A stretch of DNA of 64,000 nucleotides, taken from positions 1 through 64,000 of the forward strand of contig JBDKSB010000013.1 of NCBI GenBank assembly GCA_039683095.1. Reading direction: 5' to 3'. This DNA is from Acidobacteriota bacterium. GTDB taxonomy: Bacteria; Acidobacteriota; Aminicenantia; Aminicenantales; Saccharicenantaceae. Shown piece by piece: positions 1-8,933 of this stretch. The translations under genes were made by a program, and so were the position numbers. Below the pieces are notes generated by a model. That model was not told where the DNA came from, searched no databases, and saw only the letters and a program-made list of their open reading frames with translations. Each line of letters opens with the position of its first letter. Positions within the stretch are counted from its first letter, which is position 1.

Positions 1-1952
1 ACCCACCAGTAGGAGGCCGCGGCCCAGTTGGCCGGCTGCCACCAATGCGGCGAGAAGCGGATCTCCTGCCATTCGGAGGACGGGATCTCCTCGAAGAACA
101 GCGTGCCCGGCTGGAACCGCCTCGGGACCAGGGCCGCCGCTTCCTTCTCCCAGGCGCCGTCCGCCGGGGCCGGGCTGACGATCTTGAGCGACGCCGCCGC
201 GGCCTTACCGGCGACGGCCTCGCGGAACTGCCGGATCATCACCTCGCCCAGCTCGCTCGTCCTTTCGATGTACGGCCCGAGCCTTTTCCGGGCTTCCTCC
301 CTCCGGCCGGCCGGCGCCAGGCGCGCGATGCTGCCGAGGGCCGCGCCCTGCAGGCCCGCGTAATACCGGATGGCTTCCAGGCCGTCGGCCAGGACCCGGC
401 CCAGGGCCGTGCCGTCCTTCGCGTCCTCGGCCCTGGCCCCCATCTCCCGGGCCTTGGCCATGATGACGTCCGCGCCGCGGGCCTGCGTCAGGCCGGCGAT
501 GAAGGGGACCTCGTCCATCCCGGCGTCGGCGACGAAATAGAGATAGGCCGCGGTGATGAGGCCGAGCTCGCGCAGTGTCCGGGGATCCACCTTTTCGATC
601 GTGTCCATGGAGTTGTGGTGCAGATGGCCGCCCGCGCTCAGGTAAACCAGGTTGGTGGGCACCCCGATCATCGGCTCGCAGAAATAGGTGTCGGTCCCCA
701 TGCCGAAGGGCTCGGTGGACCAGCTGCGGCCCGGATCGTAGCGGGCGTAGTAGCGGCGCAGGATCTCCGGGAAGAGGGCGTCCGTGAAGGTCGGGCAGGA
801 ATTCGGGTTCATGTACAGGCTGACCGCCGTCGTCGCCAGGTCGAGGCTCTCCGCGCCCGTATCCAGGCAGACCGCCGCCACGGTCTTGTCCCGCAGGCGC
901 GGGAGGTTCTTCTCGACGTAGGGCAGGGAGCCGTACATCTCGCCGCCCAGGAGAACCCGGACGGACCGTCTCGGCCGGGGCAGCGTCCCGGACCCGATCA
1001 GTTCGTTGAGCGTGCCGACGGCCTCCAGGATGGCCGAGACGCCGGTCGAATTGTCGTTCGCTCCCCATTCGTTGATGTGTCCGGTGACCAGGACCTCGTC
1101 CGCCTCGGGGCCAGATCCCCTGACCAGGCCGACGACGTAGGGCAGCTGGCCGTCCGTGTAGTAGCGGCTGTCGATCCTGGCCCGGACCCGGATCTTCTTC
1201 CCCTGCCTGAGGAGATCGCGAAGGTAGTCGCCCTTTTTCCGGGAAATGGAGAAGCCGAAACCGTTCCGGCTGTCGTAGCCCGTCATCCACCAGCCGCCGG
1301 GCATGTCCGACCAGCCGTTGAGCCACTGGTTGGCGTTGACGAATTCCGCGCTCTTCTCCTCGATGCAGTCCCCGACATAGCCGAGGATGCCGTAGCGGTC
1401 GAGCTGCTTCTTGATGGCTCGCGTGTAGGCCGAGGTCAGGACGATCTTCCCCCGGGCGTCCAGCCGGCCCAGCTCCGCCGGGTCGGCCGTCTCCATGAGA
1501 ACGAGCTCCGTCTCGATCCCCTGGGGGGGCGTCGGGGCGCTCCAGGCGTTCAGGGACGTCGGATTGTCCCGGTAATTGCAGAGATAGCGGTATTCGTCGG
1601 GGACCGGCGGCTCGATGACCTCGAGGGTGGCCTGCGTCACGTCCCAGCCGATCGGGTTCGTCCAGGCGCAGGACTTGGTGACCCCGTCCGCCGGGGTCCC
1701 GAGGAGCTCGGCCTCGTCGAGTCCCCGCTCCGTCATGATCGTCCGGGCCGTCTCGGCCGCCTTCCGCCAGGCCGGCAGCGTGAACCACTTCTCGTGCACC
1801 CACAGCCGCATGACATAATCGCGGGCCCGGTTGCCGGAGACCTCGCCGCGCAGCGCCTGGAACAGCTTCGGGAGACCGGCGGGCTCGGCTGCCCCCAAGA
1901 CGGCGGCCAGGGACAGGAGGAGCGCTGCGGAGGCGAAAAGATGTCTTCTCAT
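1..1952 (-). CDS. M28-family exported metallopeptidase (C-terminus off window)
   Basis: The reading frame is open from an ATG at 1952 to the left edge, so the C-terminus is missing. The start follows an AGGAAA ribosome site and opens a signal peptide (MRRHLFASAALLLSLAAV). M28 zinc-aminopeptidase signatures are visible: GHINEWGANDNSTG near residue 289 (His and Asp zinc ligands), GGEMYGS near 335 (the GEE-like catalytic segment, here with GEM) and HHNSMDT near 445 (last His ligand). Family knowledge predicts removal of N-terminal residues from peptides in the periplasm or outside the cell. It is the last visible gene of the minus-strand group, 41 bp after the sulfatase-like gene. The fold is secure; the substrate is unknown. 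Confidence 0.85.
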   Translation of the reverse strand, partial: MRRHLFASAALLLSLAAVLGAAEPAGLPKLFQALRGEVSGNRARDYVMRLWVHEKWFTLPAWRKAAETARTIMTERGLDEAELLGTPADGVTKSCAWTNPIGWDVTQATLEVIEPPVPDEYRYLCNYRDNPTSLNAWSAPTPPQGIETELVLMETADPAELGRLDARGKIVLTSAYTRAIKKQLDRYGILGYVGDCIEEKSAEFVNANQWLNGWSDMPGGWWMTGYDSRNGFGFSISRKKGDYLRDLLRQGKKIRVRARIDSRYYTDGQLPYVVGLVRGSGPEADEVLVTGHINEWGANDNSTGVSAILEAVGTLNELIGSGTLPRPRRSVRVLLGGEMYGSLPYVEKNLPRLRDKTVAAVCLDTGAESLDLATTAVSLYMNPNSCPTFTDALFPEILRRYYARYDPGRSWSTEPFGMGTDTYFCEPMIGVPTNLVYLSAGGHLHHNSMDTIEKVDPRTLRELGLITAAYLYFVADAGMDEVPFIAGLTQARGADVIMAKAREMGARAEDAKDGTALGRVLADGLEAIRYYAGLQGAALGSIARLAPAGRREEARKRLGPYIERTSELGEVMIRQFREAVAGKAAAASLKIVSPAPADGAWEKEAAALVPRRFQPGTLFFEEIPSSEWQEIRFSPHWWQPANWAAASYWW

Positions 1953-1993
1953 GCTTTCCTTTCCGAAGGCCCGTCGTCCGGCGGCCGGCCGGT

Positions 1994-4195
1994 TCACATC
2001 GGACCGTTCGTCTTTTCCAGATGCTCGAGGGCCCTCCGGGCGGCGGCCTTTCTCGGCGTGTCCCCTTCCGTCGTCGTCTCCAGATAGAGCCGAAGGTACT
2101 TGACGGCGTCCTTCCCGTTCCCGACCCGTTCCAGGACCGCCGCGTAGTTCAGGTACGTTTCGGCGGAGGGGTTCAGGCTGACGGCCCTGGCCAGGCTTTC
2201 GAGGGCCCCGGCCATGTTCCCCTGGGAGGCCAGGATGATGCCGCTTTCCTGGTAAGCCGCATAATCGTTCGGATCCTCGTCCTTCAGCAGCCCGTAGATC
2301 TCGAGGGCTTCCGAAGCCCGGCCGGCGGCGGCCAGGGCCCGGGCGCAGTCCTTCCGAAGGGGACGGTTCTCCGGCTCGATGCCCAGGGCCTTCTCGAAAT
2401 AGTCGATAGCTTCGCCGTATCGTCCCATCCGGCTCATTATCCAGCCCGACGAGAGGAGGGCGTCGAAATCGACCGGGTTCATGGCCAGGGCCGCCTGATC
2501 GGCCTCGTAAGCCTCCGGGAGCCGGCCCAGCTTGAAATAGACCATGCCCAGCTTCGAGCGAAGGAGGGGCGCCTCCGGGACGCGCTCGACGCCCTGGGCC
2601 AGGACGCCGGCCGCGGCCGCGAAATCGCCCATCCGGATATAGACGTCGGCCAGGCGGGAATAATTGTCCGGGGCCGAGGGATAGGACGCGATCAGGGCCC
2701 GGTAGCTTTCGGCCGCTTCCGGCAGCTCCTTGGCGAATTCGTGGATCTTCGCCTGGCAGATCCTGTTGAATTCCTCGATCTTGTCCTTGGGGTCCGGCAG
2801 GGCCTCGCGGGAAGCGCCGGCCGTCGATCCCCCGCCCAGATAGCCGAGGGAGTTCAACCGCTCCCTCTCCTCGCTGGTCAGGGCCTTGCCCGAATCCAGG
2901 GCCGAGGAATACGTCCTGACCATCGAGTCGAGCTTGGCCCGCATCTCCGAGGAGCGCCGGGCTTCCCGCCCGATCGCGTTAGTTTCCTCGCGGGGATCGC
3001 TCTTCAGGTCGTACAGCTCTTCCCGGGGAGCCCGGATATATTTCCAGCCCTGGTCGATGAGGCCGATGAGCTCGGACCAATGGTAATTCTCGCGGGGATA
3101 ATAGGTCTCGATATAGGAATCCAGATCGTCCTTCCTGCGGCCGCGGATATGGTCCAGGAGGCTCAGCCCCTGGACCTGGCCGGCCGGGGGCAGGTCCAGG
3201 AGATCGAGAACGGTGGGCATGACGTCGATCAACCTCACCAGGGGCCGGACGACCTGCCCGCGCGGAAGCAGCTTTTCGCCGTAAAGGATTAGGGGGACCC
3301 TCAGCGTGACGTCGTAGATATAGATCCCGTGGTCCAATTCGCGCTTTTCGCCCAGGGCCTCGCCGTGGTCTCCGGCGACGACGATCAGGGTGTTCTCGAG
3401 CTGGCCCTGGTCCCTGAGCCGGTCGACGATCTTCCCGATCGATCCATCCATGTAGGCGATCTCTCCGTCGTAAGGATCGGCCGCGAACCTCTCCTTGAAC
3501 GGGGACGGAGGATCGTAGGGAAGATGCGGGTCGTAGAAATGCACCCAGCAGAAGAATTTCTGCCGGCCGTTGGCGTCGAGCCACGCGGAAAAGGCCTCGA
3601 AGGTCTTTTCCGCCCGCCGTTCGGACCCGGCGTCGACGGGAAGAGCGCCGCTCCCCAGCTCGTCGTCGTAGACCTCGAATCCCTGGTTGAGGCCGAACCT
3701 GGAATTCACGGTGAAGGAGCTGACAAAAGCCGCCGTCCGGAACCCGTTGCCCTTCAGGACCTCGGCCAGGGTCGTCAGGTCCGGGTTGAGGCGGTAGGTG
3801 CCGTTGTTGTGGACCTGATGATAAACGGGATAGGTCCCGGTCATGATGGAGCTGTGGGAAGGCAGGGTCAGCGGGACCTGGCAATAGGCGTTGGAGAACC
3901 GGACCCCGTTCGAAGCCAGGAAATCCAGGCTCGGGGTTTTCGCGGCCGCGCATCCATAGCTCCCGAGCCGGTCGGGCCTGGTCGTGTCGAGCGTGATCAG
4001 CAGGACGTTCGAGGCGCGCCCCCCCCCGGCGCGGGTCCTGGGCTTGAAAGGGAAAAGGACGACCAGGGCGATCGCCAGGCCGAGCCCGGCGAGCGGCAGG
4101 ACGAGCCGGCGGGCGCGTCTTTGACGAGGGGCCGCATCCCCTTTTCGAGGGGCCCGCCGATCCCTGTTAGTTCTTCCTTTGGCTCTATGCGTCAT
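1994..4195 (-). CDS. Sulfatase-like membrane hydrolase with C-terminal TPR repeats
   Basis: 733 aa. A basic N-terminus is followed by one hydrophobic anchor (about 30-50). An alkaline-phosphatase-superfamily sulfatase domain follows: NVLLITLDTTRPDRLG (63-78), TLPSHSSIMTG (110-120), and GDHGEALGE near 275. Several tetratricopeptide repeats fill about 470-720. Sulfatases normally carry C/S-x-P-x-R, whose Cys or Ser becomes formylglycine. Here the segment reads T-L-P-S-H, so classical formylglycine chemistry is doubtful and a Thr nucleophile, as in other members of the superfamily, is possible. The gene has its own promoter and lies between the SGNH gene and an M28 peptidase. Sulfatase fold sure; sulfatase activity unsure. 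Confidence 0.85.
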   Translation of the reverse strand: MTHRAKGRTNRDRRAPRKGDAAPRQRRARRLVLPLAGLGLAIALVVLFPFKPRTRAGGGRASNVLLITLDTTRPDRLGSYGCAAAKTPSLDFLASNGVRFSNAYCQVPLTLPSHSSIMTGTYPVYHQVHNNGTYRLNPDLTTLAEVLKGNGFRTAAFVSSFTVNSRFGLNQGFEVYDDELGSGALPVDAGSERRAEKTFEAFSAWLDANGRQKFFCWVHFYDPHLPYDPPSPFKERFAADPYDGEIAYMDGSIGKIVDRLRDQGQLENTLIVVAGDHGEALGEKRELDHGIYIYDVTLRVPLILYGEKLLPRGQVVRPLVRLIDVMPTVLDLLDLPPAGQVQGLSLLDHIRGRRKDDLDSYIETYYPRENYHWSELIGLIDQGWKYIRAPREELYDLKSDPREETNAIGREARRSSEMRAKLDSMVRTYSSALDSGKALTSEERERLNSLGYLGGGSTAGASREALPDPKDKIEEFNRICQAKIHEFAKELPEAAESYRALIASYPSAPDNYSRLADVYIRMGDFAAAAGVLAQGVERVPEAPLLRSKLGMVYFKLGRLPEAYEADQAALAMNPVDFDALLSSGWIMSRMGRYGEAIDYFEKALGIEPENRPLRKDCARALAAAGRASEALEIYGLLKDEDPNDYAAYQESGIILASQGNMAGALESLARAVSLNPSAETYLNYAAVLERVGNGKDAVKYLRLYLETTTEGDTPRKAAARRALEHLEKTNGPM

Positions 4196-4220
4196 GTTCG
4201 ATCGCCGCGATCAGGATATC

Positions 4221-4248
4221 AATATAGGAAAAGTAGGCCCTTAGTCAA
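4221..4248 (-). promoter_or_regulatory. Sigma70-type promoter for the sulfatase-TPR gene
   Basis: Read on the minus strand: TTGACT (4248-4243), a 16-nt spacer, then TATATT (4226-4221), 26 nt before the ATG at 4195. A 13-bp palindrome, GATCGC-C-GCGATC (4200-4212), lies between promoter and start, and no clear Shine-Dalgarno is visible. Confidence 0.5.
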
Positions 4249-4298
4249 AGCCGGCCGGGCCCGATCGACGCGGGCTGCGGACCGGCCGCGCGGGTCCT

Positions 4299-5408
4299 TC
4301 ATTTCAGGCCGCTCCGCCATTTCACGAAACCGGGGTCCCGGGCCAGGGCCCGGGCGAGCAGGATGTGGCCGCCTTTCAGAAGATGGCACTGGTCGGCGAA
4401 CTCCTCGCTCGGCAGGAGGTCTCCCGTCGAATCGAAGAAGGGATAGCCCAGCTCCCCGAGCTTCTCCTTGACCTCGGCCATCATGACGAAGAAGCGCTCG
4501 CGGCTGGCCGCCGTCAGGCAGTGGGTATTGAACGGCCCCAGCAGGACGAAAACGTCGTTGCCGCTCTTCCTGAGGCGGTCAAGCGCCTTCAGGTAGAACT
4601 CCCACTGGATGGACTCGGCGGCCGGCATGAACGGGTCATCCCTCAACTGGGCTCCCTTCCGGCTGGACCAGGCCGTTCCCAGCCCCTGCCTGTCCTTCAT
4701 CATGGGCGCGGCCGCGAACGAGATCGCGCCGAGCGGCAGCCGGTAGGGATGGTCCATGAGCCAGGCCGCGAGGCTCTTGTTCTCGAAATTGTTGACCATC
4801 AGGTGGCGGACGAACGGGGGGATCTTCAGGTAGTTCTCCAGGAGATAGCCGAGCCGCTCGTCGAGGCTGCGGTAATAGGAGATCCGGGGATCGAGCTGGG
4901 GGACCAGGCGCGGATGATGGAATTCCCAGCGGTCGCTCCCCCGGCCCCGCAGGTCGCGCCGTGGGCTGGACATCCAGAGCGGATTGAACTCGAGGATAAC
5001 CGGGGCGCCGCGCAGGGACCGGCCGTAGTGGCTGAACAGCCCGGTCATGGCCGCATTGGTCAGGCCGTCGATGCCCAGGTTCGCGACCTCTTCCCGTCCG
5101 AGTTCCACGTTGATGGCGTGTGAGATCGTCTCGGTGTTGGGCACTTCCTGCCCCCAGACGACCGAATCGCCGATGAGGAGGATCCTGTAGTTGTCGCGGG
5201 CGACCCGGCACCATTGGGCGTAGGCCCAGTAATCGCTCATCCGCTCCTCCCAGCAGGAGGACCGGTAATCGCTTTCGAGCGGGATCCTTTCCCAGCGGCC
5301 CCAGCCGAGGCAGGCGCCGAAGCTCACGGCCAGGAACAGGGCGATGGTCAGGATCCACTCCTTCCCGGTCAGGATGACGCTATTCGAGTTCGGTATCGTC
5401 GGTTTCAT
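4299..5408 (-). CDS. SGNH/GDSL-like membrane-anchored hydrolase or acyltransferase partner
   Basis: 369 aa. One hydrophobic segment (about 18-36) precedes an SGNH-type domain beginning ILLIGDSVVWGQ (catalytic Ser in GDS), with a C-terminal DQCHLLKGGH segment that fits the catalytic Asp-x-x-His. It starts 38 bp after the MBOAT gene in the same direction. MBOAT plus SGNH pairs (as in AlgI/AlgJ/AlgX systems) transfer acyl groups to exported polysaccharides, the SGNH partner acting outside the membrane. That pairing supports a role in surface-glycan O-acylation, as donor-transfer enzyme or esterase. The assignment rests on motifs and neighbour; the acceptor is unknown. Confidence 0.65.
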   Translation of the reverse strand: MKPTIPNSNSVILTGKEWILTIALFLAVSFGACLGWGRWERIPLESDYRSSCWEERMSDYWAYAQWCRVARDNYRILLIGDSVVWGQEVPNTETISHAINVELGREEVANLGIDGLTNAAMTGLFSHYGRSLRGAPVILEFNPLWMSSPRRDLRGRGSDRWEFHHPRLVPQLDPRISYYRSLDERLGYLLENYLKIPPFVRHLMVNNFENKSLAAWLMDHPYRLPLGAISFAAAPMMKDRQGLGTAWSSRKGAQLRDDPFMPAAESIQWEFYLKALDRLRKSGNDVFVLLGPFNTHCLTAASRERFFVMMAEVKEKLGELGYPFFDSTGDLLPSEEFADQCHLLKGGHILLARALARDPGFVKWRSGLK

Positions 5409-5446
5409 CCCGCCGTCCTTCGTTCCGCAGGTTGCTCATGGGCGCT

Positions 5447-6826
5447 TCAGAACCTGAAATAGTAGAACTTCTCGTAGCCGGGCGTGCTGAAAAAGACGAG
5501 GTAGAGCATCATGGCCAGCATGAGCCCGACGCGCACGGCCGGATGCTCCAGGATCCGCCGCCGCTTCGACTTGAACAGGGCCTGGTACCCCCAGACGAGC
5601 CCGATGAACATGATCCCGATCAGGGGGAACCGGGGATCGCCGGCCGTGAAGCTCAGGATCCCCTTCAGGATGGCCGTCGCGTCCCGGAACGTCGCCGCCC
5701 GGAAAAAGACCCAGGTCAGGCAGACCACGTGGAAGACGACGAACTGCTTGACCGGCTTCGGGATCCGGTGCTTGTAGAAGGAGGTCACCTCGAGCTCGCG
5801 GGTGAAGGCCCGGCCGACGCCGTGGATGGCCCCCCAGATGACGAACGTCCAGGCGGCCCCGTGCCAGAGCCCGGCCAGGACCATGGCGGCGATCATGGCC
5901 GCGTAGCTCCGGACGGTCGCCGCGATCGTCCGGCCGGCCAGCGGGAAATAGACATAATCCCGGATCCAGGAGGACAGGCTGATGTGCCAGCGCCGCCAGA
6001 AATCCCCCAGGCCGTCGGCCAGGTAGGGGTTGTTGAAATTGAGGCTGAGATCGAAGCCCATCATCTTGGCGGCGCCGCGGGCCAGGTCGGTGTAGCCGCT
6101 GAAATCGAAATAGATCTGCCAGGCGAAGGCGTAGGTCGCGACGAGCAGGGCCAGACCCGAGGCGCCCGCCGGACTGCCGTAGATCTTGTCGACATAGACG
6201 CCGAGGAAGTCCGCCAGGGCGACCTTCTTGAACAGGCCCACGACGAAGAGCGACAGGCCCTCGCTGATGTTGACCGCCCGGAGCCTCGCCGGCCGGAGGA
6301 GCTGGGGCAGCATCGTCCCGGCCCGTTCGATCGGGCCGGCCAGGAGGTAGGGGAAGAAGGAGGTGAAGGCCGCGTAGCGGACGATGTTCTTCTCGACCGG
6401 GACCTTGCCGCGATAGACGTCCACGACGTACCCGATGATCAGCATGGTGTAGAACGAGATGCCGACCGGGAAGAGCCGGCCGGGGGGCTTGAAGGAAACG
6501 TTGATCCGCAGGATCTCCAAGAGCCCGTTCAGGTTGTTCACGAGGAAGGCGCCGTACTTGGCGGCCCCGAGCATGACGACGCCGTTGGCGACGGCCAGCG
6601 CCAGCCACCATTTTTTTCTCGGGGAGGAGGCCATGGCCCGGGCGGCGCCGTAGCTGACCAGGGTGGCGTAGGCCAGGAGCGCCGGGTAGAGCGGGTTCAG
6701 CCAGCCGTAAAAAACATACGAGGCCGCGAGGACCCAGACGATCCGGAGCCCGGCCGGCTTCAGGGCGTAGTAGACCGCCAGGACGACGATGAAGAAGCCG
6801 GCGAAGGTCCAGGAGTTGAAAAGCAT
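5447..6826 (-). CDS. MBOAT-family membrane O-acyltransferase (AlgI-like)
   Basis: 459 aa polytopic membrane protein. MBOAT hallmarks are LGDFWRRWHISLSSWIRDYVYF (printed here in two parts: LGDFWRRWHIS and LSSWIRDYVYF, about 275-297) and GLWHGAAWTFVIWG near 320, whose His is the catalytic residue of the family. AlgI-type members move acyl groups across the inner membrane for O-acetylation of alginate, cellulose or other glycans. The start follows AAGGTGATC at good spacing. It lies 36 bp downstream of the HGSNAT-like gene and 38 bp upstream of the SGNH gene, which makes a three-gene acylation unit. Confidence 0.88.
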   Translation of the reverse strand: MLFNSWTFAGFFIVVLAVYYALKPAGLRIVWVLAASYVFYGWLNPLYPALLAYATLVSYGAARAMASSPRKKWWLALAVANGVVMLGAAKYGAFLVNNLNGLLEILRINVSFKPPGRLFPVGISFYTMLIIGYVVDVYRGKVPVEKNIVRYAAFTSFFPYLLAGPIERAGTMLPQLLRPARLRAVNISEGLSLFVVGLFKKVALADFLGVYVDKIYGSPAGASGLALLVATYAFAWQIYFDFSGYTDLARGAAKMMGFDLSLNFNNPYLADGLGDFWRRWHISLSSWIRDYVYFPLAGRTIAATVRSYAAMIAAMVLAGLWHGAAWTFVIWGAIHGVGRAFTRELEVTSFYKHRIPKPVKQFVVFHVVCLTWVFFRAATFRDATAILKGILSFTAGDPRFPLIGIMFIGLVWGYQALFKSKRRRILEHPAVRVGLMLAMMLYLVFFSTPGYEKFYYFRF

Positions 6827-6862
6827 CGCCGATCACCTTTGCGGACGGCGCCTTCCGGCCGT

Positions 6863-7969
6863 TCAGAGTTTGAAGAAGATCTTGCGCCTGTAGAGCCACA
6901 GGCAGACGTACCACATCAGGCCGACGGCGACCGTCGGCTGGAGCAGCGGGGCCAGGGCTCCGGCGAAAGCGAACCGATGGCTGAAGACGGCCAGGGACTG
7001 GTCGACCCAGGCCCCCAGGGCCTGGCTGAGCGCGTAGAAAAAGATGCCGTTCATGCCGACCACCACCAGCGGGTAGGCCGCCTTTTTCCAGCCCTTAACG
7101 TCGAGCGTCCAGAACAGCGCCGCCAGGACGAGCACGACGATGCCGGAGGTCAGGAAGGTGTACGAGGCGGTCCAGGTCTTCTGCATGACCGGGTTGAACG
7201 GCGACAGGATCAGGCCGAGGGCCAGGCCGCCGGTCCCCGCGGCCGCCAGGATCTTCGTCTTGGCCTCCCGCGTCTTCGGCCCCAGCAGGAACGTCCCGGC
7301 CCAGGCCCCGATGAGCATCGATACGGCGCTGCCGATGAAATAGATCGTCACCCAGCTCCCGGCGCTCTCCAGGCCGAACACGGCGCGGTCGATCACGACG
7401 CCGACGTTGTCCGCGGGAGAGAACGGCCCGGCCGACCCCGGGAAGACCTGATAGAGGCCCCAGTTGAGGGCCATGAGCCCGGCCGACGTCAGGATCTGGC
7501 CGCGCAGCGGCAGCTCGAAGATGAGGACGCAGAGCAAGTAGCACGCGGCCAGCTGGGTGAGGGTCTCGTGGGAGCTGAAGACCGCCTTCGAGATCTGGAT
7601 GCTCAGCAGGATCTGACCGACAAGGACGAGTTTGACCGCCCGCCAGAGCGAATGCCTCAGCATGGCGGACCGCGGCTCGCCGGTCCTGAGCCGGCGGGCC
7701 CGGGCGAAAGGCAGGGCCGCCCCGACGACGAACCAGAAGAACGGCTGGATCATGTCCCAGAAGGCCAGGCCCGTCCACTTGACATGATGGAGCTGCTGTC
7801 CAAGCCAGGCCCAGGCGGACTGCTGGCCGAGGGCGTCGCGTCCGATCAGCCCCCAGCTCAGCGCCAGCATGACGAAGCCGCGCATGACGTCGAGCGTGAC
7901 GAAGCGCTCGGAAGCCTTGGACTTGGGAAGGGCGGGGTCCGCTGCCGTCTCCGGGATCTTTTCGGTCAT
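6863..7969 (-). CDS. HGSNAT/DUF5009-like transmembrane acetyltransferase
   Basis: 368 aa with about ten hydrophobic segments. The N-terminal signature RFVTLDVMRGFVM, then HHVKWTGLAFWDMIQPFFWF, matches the heparan-alpha-glucosaminide N-acetyltransferase / NagX / DUF5009 group; the His before W-x-G corresponds to the conserved catalytic His of HGSNAT. In animals this enzyme acetylates terminal glucosamine of heparan sulfate across a membrane using cytosolic acetyl-CoA; bacterial homologues are poorly defined. It is the first gene of the leftward operon and carries the GntR-type operator 41 bp upstream of its ATG, linking it to the uronate locus. Family placement is good; substrate inferred. Confidence 0.7.
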   Translation of the reverse strand: MTEKIPETAADPALPKSKASERFVTLDVMRGFVMLALSWGLIGRDALGQQSAWAWLGQQLHHVKWTGLAFWDMIQPFFWFVVGAALPFARARRLRTGEPRSAMLRHSLWRAVKLVLVGQILLSIQISKAVFSSHETLTQLAACYLLCVLIFELPLRGQILTSAGLMALNWGLYQVFPGSAGPFSPADNVGVVIDRAVFGLESAGSWVTIYFIGSAVSMLIGAWAGTFLLGPKTREAKTKILAAAGTGGLALGLILSPFNPVMQKTWTASYTFLTSGIVVLVLAALFWTLDVKGWKKAAYPLVVVGMNGIFFYALSQALGAWVDQSLAVFSHRFAFAGALAPLLQPTVAVGLMWYVCLWLYRRKIFFKL

Positions 7970-8011
7970 GTTGATCCTGCGCTTGCCATATTGATTTGAG
8001 TTGGATTAATA

Positions 8012-8030
8012 TCGTATATCGTATATCATA
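8012..8030. promoter_or_regulatory. Operator site 1 of the GntR regulon, overlapping a leftward promoter
   Basis: TCGTATATCGTATATCATA, part of a 21-bp stretch (8011-8031) repeated exactly at 19049-19069. On the minus strand TTGACT (8049-8044) plus a 17-nt spacer puts a -10 (ATATAC, 8026-8021) inside the operator, so a bound protein would block the acetyltransferase operon. A rightward TTGATT (7991-7996)-N17-GTATAT (8014-8019) may serve the DUF1961 gene and would be covered too. Confidence 0.7.
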
Positions 8031-8174
8031 GCGGTAAGAATATAGTCAAGCGGTTCCTGAAGAATGACAAAACGATATCGACCTTCACTTTTAATCAAGG
8101 ACGTCGCGGGCCGGATTGCGAGACCGGCGCGAGCCTCGTGTTCCTTGATATGCCGTTTGCGAAGGAGGATTGGA

Positions 8175-8894
8175 ATGTCGAGATCCGCGATCGGGCTGGC
8201 CGTGATCCTAGCGGCGGCGGCAGCGCCGCTCCTGTGTTTTCCGGCCTCGACCGAAAGAGCTTATTCACCTGAAGAAATATCCCGCTGGACCCTGGTCGGC
8301 GCCGGAAGCGTCCAGGTGGACGGCGGAGAAAAGGCCGTTCGACTTTCCGAGGGCAAGGGATCCAAGGGGATAACGCTGGTTTCCCGGGAAAGCTGCGGCA
8401 GGGATCTCGTCCTCCGGTTTGCCGCCAAGCCCCTCCAGGCCAAGGGCGTCAACGTGGTGCTTCTCGCGGTCTCCGACAAGCAGGCCGGGGGTCTCCCCGC
8501 CCTCCCCGACAAGTCCGACGGGGCCATGGACCTCTGGACGACAGGGAGCATCTCGAACTACATGGCGGCTTTTCACACCGGGTTCCACCAGCCGAACGCA
8601 TATATAAGGAGGAATCCCGGCAGTGTCCTCGTTTGCGAGGCCAAGGATGTCGCCACGGCGGAAACATGGTACGAGGTCGAGGTCGGCCGCAAGGGAGCCA
8701 AGCTCTGGCTGAAGATCGACGGGGCGCTGGTCTGCGAAGGAGAAGACCAGGCTCCGGACCCGCTCGGCGCGGGGGCCGTCGGCTTCAGGCTAAGAGGACC
8801 CGGCGACGGCACGTTCAGCTGCCTGATCAGGGACGTCAGGATCATCACCGATTCCGGCGACGCGTCACGGGATTTATGTTTGACAACAAAATAA
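8175..8894 (+). CDS. Exported DUF1961-like carbohydrate-associated protein
   Basis: 239 aa from the ATG at 8175, chosen because GAAGGAGGA (8161-8169) sits just upstream and the product then opens with a clean signal peptide (MSRSAIGLAVILAAAAAPLL). An earlier in-frame ATG at 8064 lacks a ribosome site. The body is predicted all-beta, with FHTGFHQPNAYIRRNPGS near 138-155. That resembles the N-x-R-x-N-x-G segment of DUF1961/LamG-like proteins found beside polysaccharide-lyase genes. It is the first gene of the rightward group ending with the ceramidase-like gene. Role is probably glycan binding or hydrolysis outside the cytoplasm; the family call is tentative. Confidence 0.55.
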   Translation: MSRSAIGLAVILAAAAAPLLCFPASTERAYSPEEISRWTLVGAGSVQVDGGEKAVRLSEGKGSKGITLVSRESCGRDLVLRFAAKPLQAKGVNVVLLAVSDKQAGGLPALPDKSDGAMDLWTTGSISNYMAAFHTGFHQPNAYIRRNPGSVLVCEAKDVATAETWYEVEVGRKGAKLWLKIDGALVCEGEDQAPDPLGAGAVGFRLRGPGDGTFSCLIRDVRIITDSGDASRDLCLTTK

Positions 8895-8910
8895 GATATA
8901 TGATATACAA
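8892..8910. promoter_or_regulatory. Operator site 2 with the GntR gene's own promoter
   Basis: On the minus strand the site reads TTGTATATCATATATCTTA, 16 of 19 matches to operator site 1. A rightward TTGACA (8880-8885)-N17-ATATAC (8903-8908) overlaps it, 25 nt before the GntR ATG. The -35/operator geometry (TTGA, 13 nt after the hexamer, then TATGATATAC) is the same as at sites 1 and 3, which implies autoregulation. Confidence 0.65.
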
Positions 8911-8933
8911 CCATCCTCTGGGGGATAAATAAG

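Noticed and set aside
205-1803. Minus-strand open frame overlapping the M28 peptidase
   Set aside because: It is another frame of the same region; the M28 motifs, signal peptide and ribosome site are in the frame starting at 1952.
45-7999. Long plus-strand open frames over the left operon (45-2087, 5432-7999)
   Set aside because: They lie opposite M28, MBOAT and acetyltransferase genes with clear motifs, and are Arg/Gly/Pro/Asp-rich shadows.
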